A stretch of 64,000 bases of DNA from assembly GCF_003046175.1 (NCBI RefSeq), contig NZ_PZZM01000001.1, positions 1,931,001-1,995,000 of the forward strand, in the 5' to 3' direction. This stretch comes from Bosea sp. 124. GTDB taxonomy: Bacteria > Pseudomonadota > Alphaproteobacteria > Rhizobiales > Beijerinckiaceae. Below are positions 1-8,100 of this stretch, piece by piece. Within the stretch, counting starts at the first letter, position 1, and each line of letters starts with the position of its first letter. Below the pieces are notes generated by a model. It saw only the letters and a list, made by a program, of their open reading frames with translations. It did no database searches and was not told where the DNA came from. The translations under genes were made by a program, and so were the position numbers.

Positions 1-263
1 GGATCCTGCTCAGGCGCTCGACCGGCACGCTGAACGCAGCCTCCGGCCAGGTGACCAGCTTCCGCGACATCGCCGCCGCCGCGGGCCGGATCGCGGGTCG
101 CGAGGTCGTCATCAAGAGCCGGCCGCGGTCCGGCCCGATGCCGCATAACGGCTATCGTCCTTTCGACATCGCCGCCACGACGGCCGCCTTCCCGGATTTC
201 GTCTATACGGATCTGGAGAGCGGCATGGTGCGGGCGCAAGCGACGGAGTTCCCCAATGGCTGA
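1..263 (+). CDS. NAD-dependent epimerase/dehydratase, C-terminal fragment (5' end outside window)
   Basis: The reading frame is open from base 3 to the TGA at 261-263 (about 86 residues), so the gene starts upstream of the window. The visible tail includes GQVTSFRDIA and a segment ending in PDFVYTDLESG, which resembles the C-terminal substrate-binding part of extended short-chain dehydrogenases acting on nucleotide sugars (GalE/RfbB type). The Rossmann and YxxxK parts are not present here, so the substrate cannot be judged. Its stop overlaps the next start by 8 bases, placing it in the same operon as the sugar genes that follow. Confidence 0.7.
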   Translation, partial: ILLRRSTGTLNAASGQVTSFRDIAAAAGRIAGREVVIKSRPRSGPMPHNGYRPFDIAATTAAFPDFVYTDLESGMVRAQATEFPNG

Positions 264-915
264 GGTCGATCTGCTGCGCTCGCTGCCCAAGCCCAAGCGC
301 AACATCCAGAAGCGCTCGGAGGCCAAGGACCCGGCGATCATCGCCATCGCCAAGCAGTATGGCGAGATGTATTGGGATGGGCCGCGCGAATACGGCTACG
401 GCGGCTATCGTTATGACGGTCGCTGGCGCGCCGTCGCGCGCGACATCATCGAGCATTACGGCCTCAAGCCGGGTATGAAGGTGCTCGATGTGGGCTGCGG
501 CAAGGGTTTCTTGGTCAAGGACCTGATGCTGGAATGTCCGGGCCTCGAGGTCTTCGGGCTCGACGTCTCGCTCTATGCGATCCTGAACGCTCCCGAGGAG
601 CTGGCCGGGCGGCTTCATCTCGGCACCGCCGAGAAACTGCCCTTCCCGGACAACGCATTCGATTGCGTCATCTCGCTGAACACCATCCATAATTTCCCGC
701 GCCCACGGGCGATCAAGGCGATGGCGGAGATCGAACGCGTCTCGAAGACGAACAAATCCTTCGTGGTCGTCGACAGCTACCTGAACGAGGAGCAGAAGGC
801 GGTCTTCGAGAGCTGGGTCCTGACGGCCGAGTTCTATGGCTATCCGAACGAGTGGATCGCCGTGTTCGAGGACGCCGGCTACACCGGTGACTGGAACTGG
901 ACGATCATCGAATGA
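256..915 (+). CDS. Class I SAM-dependent methyltransferase
   Basis: A 219-residue soluble protein with the SAM-binding motif I VLDVGCGKGFL near residue 75, an acidic strand-2 residue in VFGLDVS, and a motif IV-like stretch FDCVISLNTIHNF. This is the Methyltransf_11 type of fold and could methylate a sugar or a small metabolite. The substrate is not evident. It starts inside the end of the upstream epimerase (ATGGCTGA overlap) and its stop overlaps the NUDIX gene start (ATGA), so the three are probably translationally coupled. Lying among nucleotide-sugar genes suggests a sugar methyltransferase, but that is inference. Confidence 0.85.
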   Translation: MAEVDLLRSLPKPKRNIQKRSEAKDPAIIAIAKQYGEMYWDGPREYGYGGYRYDGRWRAVARDIIEHYGLKPGMKVLDVGCGKGFLVKDLMLECPGLEVFGLDVSLYAILNAPEELAGRLHLGTAEKLPFPDNAFDCVISLNTIHNFPRPRAIKAMAEIERVSKTNKSFVVVDSYLNEEQKAVFESWVLTAEFYGYPNEWIAVFEDAGYTGDWNWTIIE

Positions 916-1415
916 GCGATCCGCTGCTATCGCGCAACCTGTTCATGGCTCCCGCCAGATTGAACTTCAAGGACGCGGCGGCGGCTCTGATCATGCTCGA
1001 CGACGGCCGCTATCTCATGCAGTTGCGCGATGACAAGCCGGGTATCTTCTATCCCGACCATTGGGGGCTGTTCGGTGGCGCGATCGAGGACGGCGAGGAT
1101 GCCGAAGCCGCCCTGCGCCGCGAATTGCGGGAGGAACTCGGCTATGATACCGGTGCCGTCACCTTTTTCACCACGATGAATTTCGGCTTCGACAGCATCG
1201 GCGCCAGCCGGTCGGTCAGAGTTTTCTACGAGGTCGCGATGAAGGCGTCCGATCTCAACGGTCTCGTCCTGACGGAAGGAAGCGCCTTCGAAGCCGTCAG
1301 CGTCGGCGATCTGCTGATCAACCGTCGCATCGTGCCTTACGATTCCTTCGCCATCTGGCTGCACCACAACTGGCGCAACGGTGTCTGGGTCGACGACACC
1401 TCCCAACCGAATTAG
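912..1415 (+). CDS. NUDIX hydrolase, GDP-mannose mannosyl hydrolase-like
   Basis: A 167-residue protein with a clear NUDIX box: glycine of GGAIEDGED, then RRELREELGY, fitting Gx5Ex7REUxEExGU. NUDIX enzymes cleave a nucleoside diphosphate linked to another moiety. Members in polysaccharide operons (for example Gmm) hydrolyse GDP-sugars, which would fit here, but the GDP-mannose assignment is only suggested by context and length. The ATG overlaps the preceding methyltransferase stop (ATGA). It is followed after 22 bases by an SDR resembling GDP-mannose dehydratase, which strengthens the guess that a GDP-hexose is the substrate. Confidence 0.85.
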   Translation: MSDPLLSRNLFMAPARLNFKDAAAALIMLDDGRYLMQLRDDKPGIFYPDHWGLFGGAIEDGEDAEAALRRELREELGYDTGAVTFFTTMNFGFDSIGASRSVRVFYEVAMKASDLNGLVLTEGSAFEAVSVGDLLINRRIVPYDSFAIWLHHNWRNGVWVDDTSQPN

Positions 1416-1437
1416 AGCCAACGAGAAGAGAGTTCCG

Positions 1438-2430
1438 ATGGGCAAGACTTACTGCATCCTGGGCGGCGGCGGCAGCTTTGGCATCCATGCCGCGCTCTAT
1501 CTGCTCGACCACGCCAACCCCAAGAAGGTCATCGGCATCGGCCGCAATCCGTTGCGTGGCGAGCCGTTCTCGCTCGGCATCGAGAAGCGCGAGGGCTACG
1601 TCTACCACGCCCGCCACCTGACCTATGAGATGGACCTGCTGCTCGAACTGCTCGACAAGGAGAAGCCCGACGTCATCGTCAACTTCGCCGCGCAGGGCGA
1701 GGGCGCCGTCTCCTGGAAGCACTCCTGGCGCTTCTTCGAGACCAACTCGATGGCGCTCGCCAAGCTCTCCGAGGAGCTGATGAAGCGCGATTGGCTGGAG
1801 CGCTTCATCCAGATCGGCACGTCCGAGATGTATGGCTCGGTCGAGCATGCCACCAAGGAAGACGAGCCGATCAAGCCCTCGAGCCCCTATGCGGCCTCGA
1901 AGGTCGCCTTCGACATGTATCTGGAGTCGGTCCACAAGTTCCTGAAGTTCCCGATGAACGTGATCCGGCCGTCGAACGCCTATTGCCCGGGCCAGCTTCT
2001 GCATCGTGTCATCCCGAAGACGATCTGGTGCGGGCTGACGGGGAACAAGCTGCCGCTGCATGGCGGCGGCCGCGCCGAAAAGTCCTATCTGCACGCCCGC
2101 GATCTCGGCCGCGCGATCCATCTCGTGGCGGAGAAGGCGCCTTTCGGCGAGATCTACAATGCCGGCCCGAAGAACCCGACCTCGATCCGCGAAGTGGTGG
2201 AGCGCACGGCGAAGGCGCTCGGCATGCCGTTCGAGGAGGTCTGCACCATGTCGGGCGACCGGCTCGGCCAGGATTCGCGCTACTGGCTCGACTCCAGCAA
2301 GATCAAGAACGATCTCGGCTGGGAGCCACAGATCGGCTGGGACGAGGGTCTCGACGAGATGGTCGCCTGGGGCCGCAAATATATCGACGAGCTGCGCACC
2401 GTCTCGACCGACTACGTTCTGCGGGGATGA
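1438..2430 (+). CDS. NAD-dependent epimerase/dehydratase, GDP-mannose 4,6-dehydratase-like
   Basis: A 330-residue extended SDR. The N-terminus CILGGGGSFGIHAAL carries the dinucleotide-binding glycines. GTSEMYGS supplies the active-site Ser/Thr and YAASKVAFDMY the YxxxK pair. The frame is open further upstream, but the ATG at 1438 is chosen because the protein then begins directly with the Rossmann strand and a purine-rich GAGAAGAGAG precedes it. The overall pattern is that of GDP-mannose dehydratase or dTDP-glucose dehydratase relatives, so it probably oxidises or dehydrates an activated hexose. The exact substrate is not decidable. It sits 7 bases upstream of the transketolase pair. Confidence 0.85.
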   Translation: MGKTYCILGGGGSFGIHAALYLLDHANPKKVIGIGRNPLRGEPFSLGIEKREGYVYHARHLTYEMDLLLELLDKEKPDVIVNFAAQGEGAVSWKHSWRFFETNSMALAKLSEELMKRDWLERFIQIGTSEMYGSVEHATKEDEPIKPSSPYAASKVAFDMYLESVHKFLKFPMNVIRPSNAYCPGQLLHRVIPKTIWCGLTGNKLPLHGGGRAEKSYLHARDLGRAIHLVAEKAPFGEIYNAGPKNPTSIREVVERTAKALGMPFEEVCTMSGDRLGQDSRYWLDSSKIKNDLGWEPQIGWDEGLDEMVAWGRKYIDELRTVSTDYVLRG

Positions 2431-2437
2431 ACCGGCC

Positions 2438-3280
2438 ATGACGATCACGCCCGACCTGAGCGTGGCGGCCCCGCCGCGCAACAGCTTCGACAAGGCGGCG
2501 GCGCAGGAGCGCTGCCGTGCCTATCGCAGACGCATCCTGGAGATCTCGCAACAGGTCTCGGCGCTGCATGTCGCGCCGGCCTTTTCATGCACCGAGATCA
2601 CGGACTTCGTCTACAATACGCTGATGCGCCCGGAGGCTGACGGTTCGCAGGACGTGTTCATCATGTCCAAGGGCCATGGCTGCATGATCCAGTACGTGAT
2701 CCTGGAGGAGCGCGGCATCCTCTCGCGCGCCGATCTCGATGCCTACTGCAAGCCCGATGGACGCCTCGGCGCCCATCCGGACTACGGCGTGCCGGGCATC
2801 CAGGCCTCCACAGGCTCGCTCGGCCACGGCCTCGGCATCGCCACCGGCCAGGCCCATGCGGAGAAGCTCAAGGGCACGGACACCCGCATCTTCTGTGTGC
2901 TGTCCGACGGCGAGTTCCAGGAGGGCTCGACCTGGGAGGCGATGATGATGGCCGGCAATCTCGGCCTCGATAACCTCATCGGCTTCATGGATAACAACGA
3001 TTTCTCGGGGCTCGAGCGGATGAGCGAGGGCCACAAGGCCTTCTATCCGCTGGTCGCCAAGGCCGAAGCCTTCGGCTGGGAGGCCGTCGAGGTCGAGGGC
3101 CATGACGAGGAGGCGATGTTCGAGGCGATCGGACGTCGCAAGGGCGGCAAACCCTTGCTGGTGATCTGCAAAACGATCAAGGGCAAGGGCGTCTCCTATA
3201 TGGAGCACATCCCGATCTGGCATTACCGCTCGCCGAACAGTAGCGAGTATCAGCAGGCGCTGCAGGAAATCGAGGCATGA
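2438..3280 (+). CDS. Transketolase, N-terminal (TPP-binding) subunit
   Basis: A 280-residue protein equal to the first half of a transketolase. It has the TPP/Mg motif region LSDGEFQEGSTWE followed by FMDNNDFSG, the spacing expected for the GDG-NN thiamine-diphosphate motif (here SDGE). The upstream frame is open, but the ATG at 2438 follows the preceding stop by 7 bases and gives a normal N-terminus. Split transketolases act as a heterodimer pair with the next gene and transfer two-carbon ketol units. Found between two nucleotide-sugar SDR genes, it is more likely to build or rearrange a special sugar than to serve the pentose phosphate pathway (inference). Confidence 0.9.
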   Translation: MTITPDLSVAAPPRNSFDKAAAQERCRAYRRRILEISQQVSALHVAPAFSCTEITDFVYNTLMRPEADGSQDVFIMSKGHGCMIQYVILEERGILSRADLDAYCKPDGRLGAHPDYGVPGIQASTGSLGHGLGIATGQAHAEKLKGTDTRIFCVLSDGEFQEGSTWEAMMMAGNLGLDNLIGFMDNNDFSGLERMSEGHKAFYPLVAKAEAFGWEAVEVEGHDEEAMFEAIGRRKGGKPLLVICKTIKGKGVSYMEHIPIWHYRSPNSSEYQQALQEIEA

Positions 3281-4197
3281 GGAACAAGTTCGCCGACACG
3301 TTCTATGAGCTCGGGAAGGAGGATTCCCGGCTCTGCATCGTCGTGGCCGACATCTCGCCCGCAGGCTCGATCGCGAAGTTCCGCGAGGAGTTTCCGGGCC
3401 GTTTCATCAACACCGGTGTCTCCGAGCAGATCATGATCGGGATGGTGGCGGGCATGTCGCAGCGTAAGCTGCGGCCCTTCGCCTACACGATCGCAACCTT
3501 CACGCTCTATCGCCCCTTCGAGATGGTGCGCGACGATCTCTGCTACCAGCACCTTCCCGTGACCATCGTCGGCATTGGCGGCGGCGTGACCTATTCGACG
3601 CTGGGCGCGACACATCACGCGCAGGAGGATGTCGCCATCGCCTGCACACTGCCAAACATGTCGGTCATTGCTCCCTGTGATCCGGCCGAGGTCGAGTTGG
3701 CGACACGCTGGTGCGCCACGCAGGAGCAGGGACCGGTCTATCTGCGTCTCGGCAAGGCCGGTGAGCCGGACTTCACCAAGGACGCGCCAGAGCCCTGGCA
3801 GTTCGGCAAGATCCGCCTGATCCGCCCGGGCGACGACGTCGCGATCATCTCCTACGGCACGATCATGAAGCAGGCCTTCGGCGTGGCCGAGCGCTTCAAG
3901 GAGCGCGGCCAGAGCGCGGCGATCTACTCGATGCACACGGTCAAGCCTTTCGACCGGGACGGTATCGCGGCGATCCTGTCGCGCTACGAGAAGGTCGTGG
4001 TAATCGAGGAATGCGCTCCCAACGGCAGCCTCTCCATGCAGGTGCAGCAGCTCGCCTGGCAGATCAAGGCGAAAGCCAGCGTCGACGTGTTCACGCTGCA
4101 GGACGCCTTCATCCACTGCTATGGCAGCCATGACGACATCCTCGCCGCGCATGGGCTTTCGGTGCCGCGGATCAGCGACGCGCTTGGCCTGAGCTGA
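3277..4197 (+). CDS. Transketolase, C-terminal subunit
   Basis: A 306-residue protein equal to the pyrimidine-binding and C-terminal domains of transketolase or DXS-like enzymes. It contains GVSEQIMIGMVAGMS, with the conserved glutamate that activates TPP, and RPFAYTIATFTLYRPFE. Its ATG overlaps the stop of the N-terminal half (ATGA), so equimolar expression is expected. The pair together has about the length of one transketolase. Family knowledge: such two-gene transketolases recur in archaea and in bacterial secondary or surface-sugar clusters, where the acceptor is often unknown. Confidence 0.9.
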   Translation: MRNKFADTFYELGKEDSRLCIVVADISPAGSIAKFREEFPGRFINTGVSEQIMIGMVAGMSQRKLRPFAYTIATFTLYRPFEMVRDDLCYQHLPVTIVGIGGGVTYSTLGATHHAQEDVAIACTLPNMSVIAPCDPAEVELATRWCATQEQGPVYLRLGKAGEPDFTKDAPEPWQFGKIRLIRPGDDVAIISYGTIMKQAFGVAERFKERGQSAAIYSMHTVKPFDRDGIAAILSRYEKVVVIEECAPNGSLSMQVQQLAWQIKAKASVDVFTLQDAFIHCYGSHDDILAAHGLSVPRISDALGLS

Positions 4198-4218
4198 GCC
4201 GCTTCGGGGAGCCCCGAC

Positions 4219-5088
4219 GTGGCGCGCATCGTGATCCTGGGGGCGGACGGCGCCATCGGCCGGCACATGGCCGGCCGCCTCACGGCGCTCGGCCATGACG
4301 TCACTGGCACGACGCGCCGGTCCGATACGCTCGGTCCAGGCCGCGTGCTTGCCGATCTCGCCGATCCGGCGTTTTCCGCTATGGCATTGCCGTCGGCGGA
4401 GATCGTCCTGATCTGCGCCGCGATGGCGCGCTTCGCCGATTGCCGCGAGCAGCCGGAGCTCTCCCGGCGCGTCAATGTCGCGGTGCCGGCACAGGTCGGC
4501 CGGCACTATGAAGCGGCCGGCGCCCGCGTCGTGCTGCTGTCCACTAGCGCGGTCTTCGACTGCCTCGCACCCAATATGGCGGCCGATGCGCCAATGAGCC
4601 CGCTATCCGCCTATGGCCGGATGAAGGCCGAGGCCGAGACGGCGCTGCTCGCGCTCGGCCCGTCAATATCCGTGCTGCGACTCACCAAGGTGCTGACGCC
4701 CGACATCGCGCTGCTCAATGGCTGGATCGCGGCTTTGAAGGCTTCGTCACCGGTACGGTCCTTTACCGACATGACCGTGGCGCCGATCACGCTGGACGAC
4801 GTCGAGGCGGCACTTCTGGCCGTGATTGCAGACGGCGCTGGCGGCCGCTACCAGGTTTCGGCCAGCGACGACGTCAGCTATGCAGCGATCGCCGGCCATC
4901 TCGCGCGGCGGCTGGGCGTGCCCGTAAGCCTCGTCGAAGCTATCGACGCGGCCTCGGCCGGCATTCCTCCAAACGAGGTCACGCGCTTCACCAGCCTCGA
5001 TACGCGCCGGCTTCAAGCCGCCTCATCCTGGCGCCCCTCCCCCGGCCTCGCCGCCGTCGACAGGGTCTTCGCCCCGTCTCTGGGCTGA
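4219..5088 (+). CDS. NAD(P)-dependent sugar reductase of the RmlD-like SDR family
   Basis: A 289-residue extended SDR starting at GTG, with the nucleotide-binding motif ILGADGAIGRHMAGRL at the N-terminus, a VVLLSTSAVFD strand and YGRMKAEAE as the YxxxK catalytic pair. The sequence and length resemble RmlD-type dTDP-4-dehydrorhamnose reductases, which reduce a 4-keto sugar nucleotide. It lies 21 bases after the transketolase pair and 1 base before a glycosyltransferase. A reductase finishing the sugar made by the preceding enzymes is the simplest reading. The substrate is inferred only. Confidence 0.8.
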   Translation: MARIVILGADGAIGRHMAGRLTALGHDVTGTTRRSDTLGPGRVLADLADPAFSAMALPSAEIVLICAAMARFADCREQPELSRRVNVAVPAQVGRHYEAAGARVVLLSTSAVFDCLAPNMAADAPMSPLSAYGRMKAEAETALLALGPSISVLRLTKVLTPDIALLNGWIAALKASSPVRSFTDMTVAPITLDDVEAALLAVIADGAGGRYQVSASDDVSYAAIAGHLARRLGVPVSLVEAIDAASAGIPPNEVTRFTSLDTRRLQAASSWRPSPGLAAVDRVFAPSLG

Positions 5089-5089
5089 A

Positions 5090-6139
5090 ATGCGCCCGGC
5101 GCTTGGCCTGCCGCGGCGAAATGCTCTATGTCTGCCCGTCCCTGTCCGATCTCTCCAGCCTGTGCCGGAATCCGTGTTGGAACCCGCCGATATTCGCCCG
5201 ACGGTTTCGGTCATCATCCCGAACTACAATCACGGCGCCGTGCTGCCGCGCGCGATTCGGGCCTATCTCGCACAGACGCTGAAGCCGACCGAGATCATCA
5301 TCATCGACGATTGTTCGACCGATGACAGCGTCGCCGTGGCCGTGGCCCTGGTGCGCGAGGCGCCCGACGTAGTCCGGCTGCTGCGTCACGAGGTCAACGG
5401 CGGCCCCAATGCCGGCGTCGCGTCCGGACTTGCCGTGGCGACGGGTGAATTCGTGACATTTTCCGCGGCTGACGACGTGGTCGAGCCGGAGTTCCTGCAG
5501 GCCTCCGTCGAGGCGCTTTCGCAGCATCCCCGCGCGGGACTGAGCTTCCTCGACCCATCCCGACTCGTCCTCCCCGGGGACATCGTGGAGCGCGTCCCGC
5601 TGTCGCTGGCGACGCAGGCGCGCTACTTCGATCCGCAGGAGATGGAGGATGTCTTCCGGCGCAACTCCTTCACGATCTCCTCCAACACGGTGGTGTATCG
5701 GCGTGCCGCCATCAGCGCGCTCGGCGGGTTCCGGAAAGATCTCGAATGGCAGGCCGACTGGATGGCCAACCTCGTGATGTCCTTCCGGCACGGGGCCGTC
5801 TACGTGCCGCGCGCGCTGGCGCATTTCACGGTCAATCCGAAGGGCTACGGGGAGCGGGGCGTGCGCTCGGCCGAGGGGCAGCGCCGCCTGCTCGAAAAAT
5901 GTCTCGTCGCCATCGAGCAGGATTATTCCGACGTGGCGGAGCGCTTCAAGCGCGCCGGCATGATCCCGGAGATGCGCCTGCGCACGCTGGGCTGGCTGCT
6001 GGCGACCGAGCGGGGCCGGCGTTTCGTCAGCCCGCGCCTCGCCGGAATGCTGATCCTGCGCGAGGCCTGGGCGAAGCTGCGCCCGCTGACCCCCCTGGGC
6101 TTGCGGCAATGGATGCGGCGACAGTTGGCCGGCCGCTGA
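5090..6139 (+). CDS. Glycosyltransferase family 2
   Basis: A 349-residue GT-A fold enzyme. The catalytic domain begins with VSVIIPNYNHGAVLPRAI, continues with IIIIDDCSTDDS for the nucleotide-binding acidic residues, and has FSAADDVVEPEF as the DxD-type metal site. The ATG at 5090 leaves about 38 unusual residues before the domain. A GTG near 5164 would start closer to it, so the true start is uncertain. It probably adds one sugar to a lipid-linked intermediate on the cytoplasmic face. It ends the first sub-block of the operon, with a 105-base gap before rfbG. Confidence 0.85.
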   Translation: MRPALGLPRRNALCLPVPVRSLQPVPESVLEPADIRPTVSVIIPNYNHGAVLPRAIRAYLAQTLKPTEIIIIDDCSTDDSVAVAVALVREAPDVVRLLRHEVNGGPNAGVASGLAVATGEFVTFSAADDVVEPEFLQASVEALSQHPRAGLSFLDPSRLVLPGDIVERVPLSLATQARYFDPQEMEDVFRRNSFTISSNTVVYRRAAISALGGFRKDLEWQADWMANLVMSFRHGAVYVPRALAHFTVNPKGYGERGVRSAEGQRRLLEKCLVAIEQDYSDVAERFKRAGMIPEMRLRTLGWLLATERGRRFVSPRLAGMLILREAWAKLRPLTPLGLRQWMRRQLAGR

Positions 6140-6244
6140 AATGAAGCCGTTTTGCGGTTCCCGGCCTGGCTTTACAGGCTTGGGGCGAAGGCTTAAGAGC
6201 CACGCACCGAGCCCTCCAGCCAGACATTCCAAGCGATCCGGCTT

Positions 6245-7321
6245 ATGCTGAAACCCGAATTCTGGCGCGGTCGCAGCGTGCTCGTGACAGGCCATACCGG
6301 CTTCAAGGGGGCATGGCTGGCGACGTGGCTGGAACGTCTGGGCGCCCGCGTCAGCGGCTTTGCCCTGGCTCCCGATCGCAGCAGCAGCCCCTATGAACTG
6401 CTGCGCCCGGCGCTCGTCCGCGAACATATCGGCGACATCCGCGAGCCGGGCCCGATCACTTACTTCCTGCAGGACGTCGAGCCCGAGATCGTGATCCACA
6501 TGGCGGCGCAGCCGCTCGTTCGTCTCTCATACGCCCAGCCGGTAGAAACCTTCGCCACCAACATTATGGGGACCGTGCATCTGCTCGATGCAGTGCGTGC
6601 CTGCCCGTCCGTGCGGGCAGCCGTGGTGATCACCACCGACAAGGTCTATGAGAACAAGGAGGAGGGCCGGCCCTTCCGCGAGGACGATGCACTGGGCGGT
6701 CACGACCCCTACAGCAGCTCCAAGGCCGGCGCGGAGATCGTGACCGCGAGCTACCGGGCCAGCTTCTTCCGTTCGGAGGGCTCGGCGTGCATCGCTTCGG
6801 CGCGTGCCGGCAATGTCGTAGGAGGAGGCGACTGGTCGGCCGACAGGCTCATTCCTGATCTCGTCCGCGCGCTCGCCGCCGAGGCGCCGATCTGCCTGCG
6901 CTATCCGCGATCCGTCCGCCCGTGGCTCCATGTCTTGGAGCCGCTTGCAGGCTATCTCGCGCTGGCCCAAAAGATGATCCAGCAGCAGGAAGCCGCACCC
7001 GCCGCGCTCAATTTTGCTCCCGATCCCGCGATGTCCTATACGGTTGCCGACGTCGTCGAACGCTTCGGCGCGGAATTTGGCGGAAGGCCCGGCTGGATCC
7101 AGGCCAATGGCGACCACCCGCGCGAGGCCGCGCTACTGAGACTCGACCCAACCGAGGCCTCGCGGCAATTGGGCTGGCGGGCGCGGCTCGATTTTGACAC
7201 GACCATCCGCTGGACCGCGGAATGGTATCGCGACCACATGGCCGGCACCGACATGCGCGGGTACACGATCGATCAGATCGAGCGCTATGCGGCTCTGGTT
7301 ACGGCCGAGCAGGAGACATAG
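6245..7321 (+). CDS. rfbG: CDP-glucose 4,6-dehydratase
   Basis: A 358-residue extended SDR starting FWRGRSVLVTGHTGFKG, a hallmark of RfbG, with TTDKVYENKE and DPYSSSKAGAE (YxxxK) as active-site regions. It converts CDP-D-glucose to CDP-4-keto-6-deoxy-D-glucose in the cytoplasm. rfbF, which makes the substrate, follows 5 bases downstream, so the pathway assignment is firm. The order G-F is the reverse of the F-G-H order in enteric bacteria. No rfbH-type 3-dehydrase occurs in the window, so the 3-hydroxyl is probably kept. Confidence 0.93.
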   Translation: MLKPEFWRGRSVLVTGHTGFKGAWLATWLERLGARVSGFALAPDRSSSPYELLRPALVREHIGDIREPGPITYFLQDVEPEIVIHMAAQPLVRLSYAQPVETFATNIMGTVHLLDAVRACPSVRAAVVITTDKVYENKEEGRPFREDDALGGHDPYSSSKAGAEIVTASYRASFFRSEGSACIASARAGNVVGGGDWSADRLIPDLVRALAAEAPICLRYPRSVRPWLHVLEPLAGYLALAQKMIQQQEAAPAALNFAPDPAMSYTVADVVERFGAEFGGRPGWIQANGDHPREAALLRLDPTEASRQLGWRARLDFDTTIRWTAEWYRDHMAGTDMRGYTIDQIERYAALVTAEQET

Positions 7322-7326
7322 CCTGA

Positions 7327-8100
7327 ATGAAGGTCGTCATTCTCGCAGGAGGCTTCGGCACCCGGCTTTCCGAAGAGACGGTTCTGACGCCGAAGCCCAT
7401 GGTCCAGGTCGGCGGTGCGCCGATCCTCTGGCACATCATGAAGATCTACGCCCATTGGGGCTTCAACGAGTTCGTGGTCGCGCTCGGCTACAAGGGCGAC
7501 GTGATCAAGGACTATTTTCTCCATTATGGCGAGTTGGCCGGCGACCTCACGGTCGATCTGCGCCGCAACAGCGTGACGCAGACACGCCGCAGCCAGGAAG
7601 ACTGGACCGTCCACCTCGTCGATACCGGCCTGAAGACGCTAACCGGAGGCCGGCTGCGCCGTCTCTCGCATCTGCTCGGCGATGAGCCATTCATGCTGAC
7701 CTATGGCGACGGCGTTTCCGACGTGCATCTGCCCACCCTGCTCAAGCTCCACCGCGAGCGCGGTGGCCTCGCGACCGTCACGGCGGTGCGTCCACCCGCT
7801 CGCTTCGGCGGCATCGCCTTCGAGGGCGATCACGTCACCGGCTTCGCCGAGAAACGCCAGACCGACGAGGGCTGGATCAATGGCGGCTTCATGGTGATGG
7901 AGCCTGGCGTCATGGATTATCTGAAGTCGGACGAGGACGTGCTCGAGGTCGACCTGCTCGAGCGCCTTGCCGCCGATCGGCGCCTTGTCGCCCACCGCCA
8001 CGAACAGTTCTGGCAATGCATGGACACCGTGCGCGACCGACAGACGCTTGAGGGGCTATGGGAAAGCGGCCGCGCGCCCTGGAAGCTATGGGACAAATGA
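7327..8100 (+). CDS. rfbF: Glucose-1-phosphate cytidylyltransferase
   Basis: A 257-residue nucleotidyltransferase, matching the RfbF length. The N-terminus MKVVILAGGFGTRLSEET is the nucleotide-binding signature, followed by TPKPMVQVGG and YGDGVSDV for the metal-binding aspartates. It joins CTP and glucose-1-phosphate to give CDP-glucose. Together with rfbG it commits carbon to CDP-deoxysugars. The stop codon overlaps the start of the methyltransferase that follows (ATGA), suggesting coupled translation. Confidence 0.93.
   Translation: MKVVILAGGFGTRLSEETVLTPKPMVQVGGAPILWHIMKIYAHWGFNEFVVALGYKGDVIKDYFLHYGELAGDLTVDLRRNSVTQTRRSQEDWTVHLVDTGLKTLTGGRLRRLSHLLGDEPFMLTYGDGVSDVHLPTLLKLHRERGGLATVTAVRPPARFGGIAFEGDHVTGFAEKRQTDEGWINGGFMVMEPGVMDYLKSDEDVLEVDLLERLAADRRLVAHRHEQFWQCMDTVRDRQTLEGLWESGRAPWKLWDK

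Noticed and set aside
1318..2493. 391-codon minus-strand ORF over the SDR gene
   Set aside because: It mirrors a well-supported plus-strand epimerase gene and has repetitive His/Asp/Arg/Leu-rich text typical of antisense frames in GC-rich DNA.
5126..6499. 457-codon minus-strand ORF over the GT-2 and rfbG genes
   Set aside because: It spans two real genes and their gap and shows no domain; an antisense shadow.
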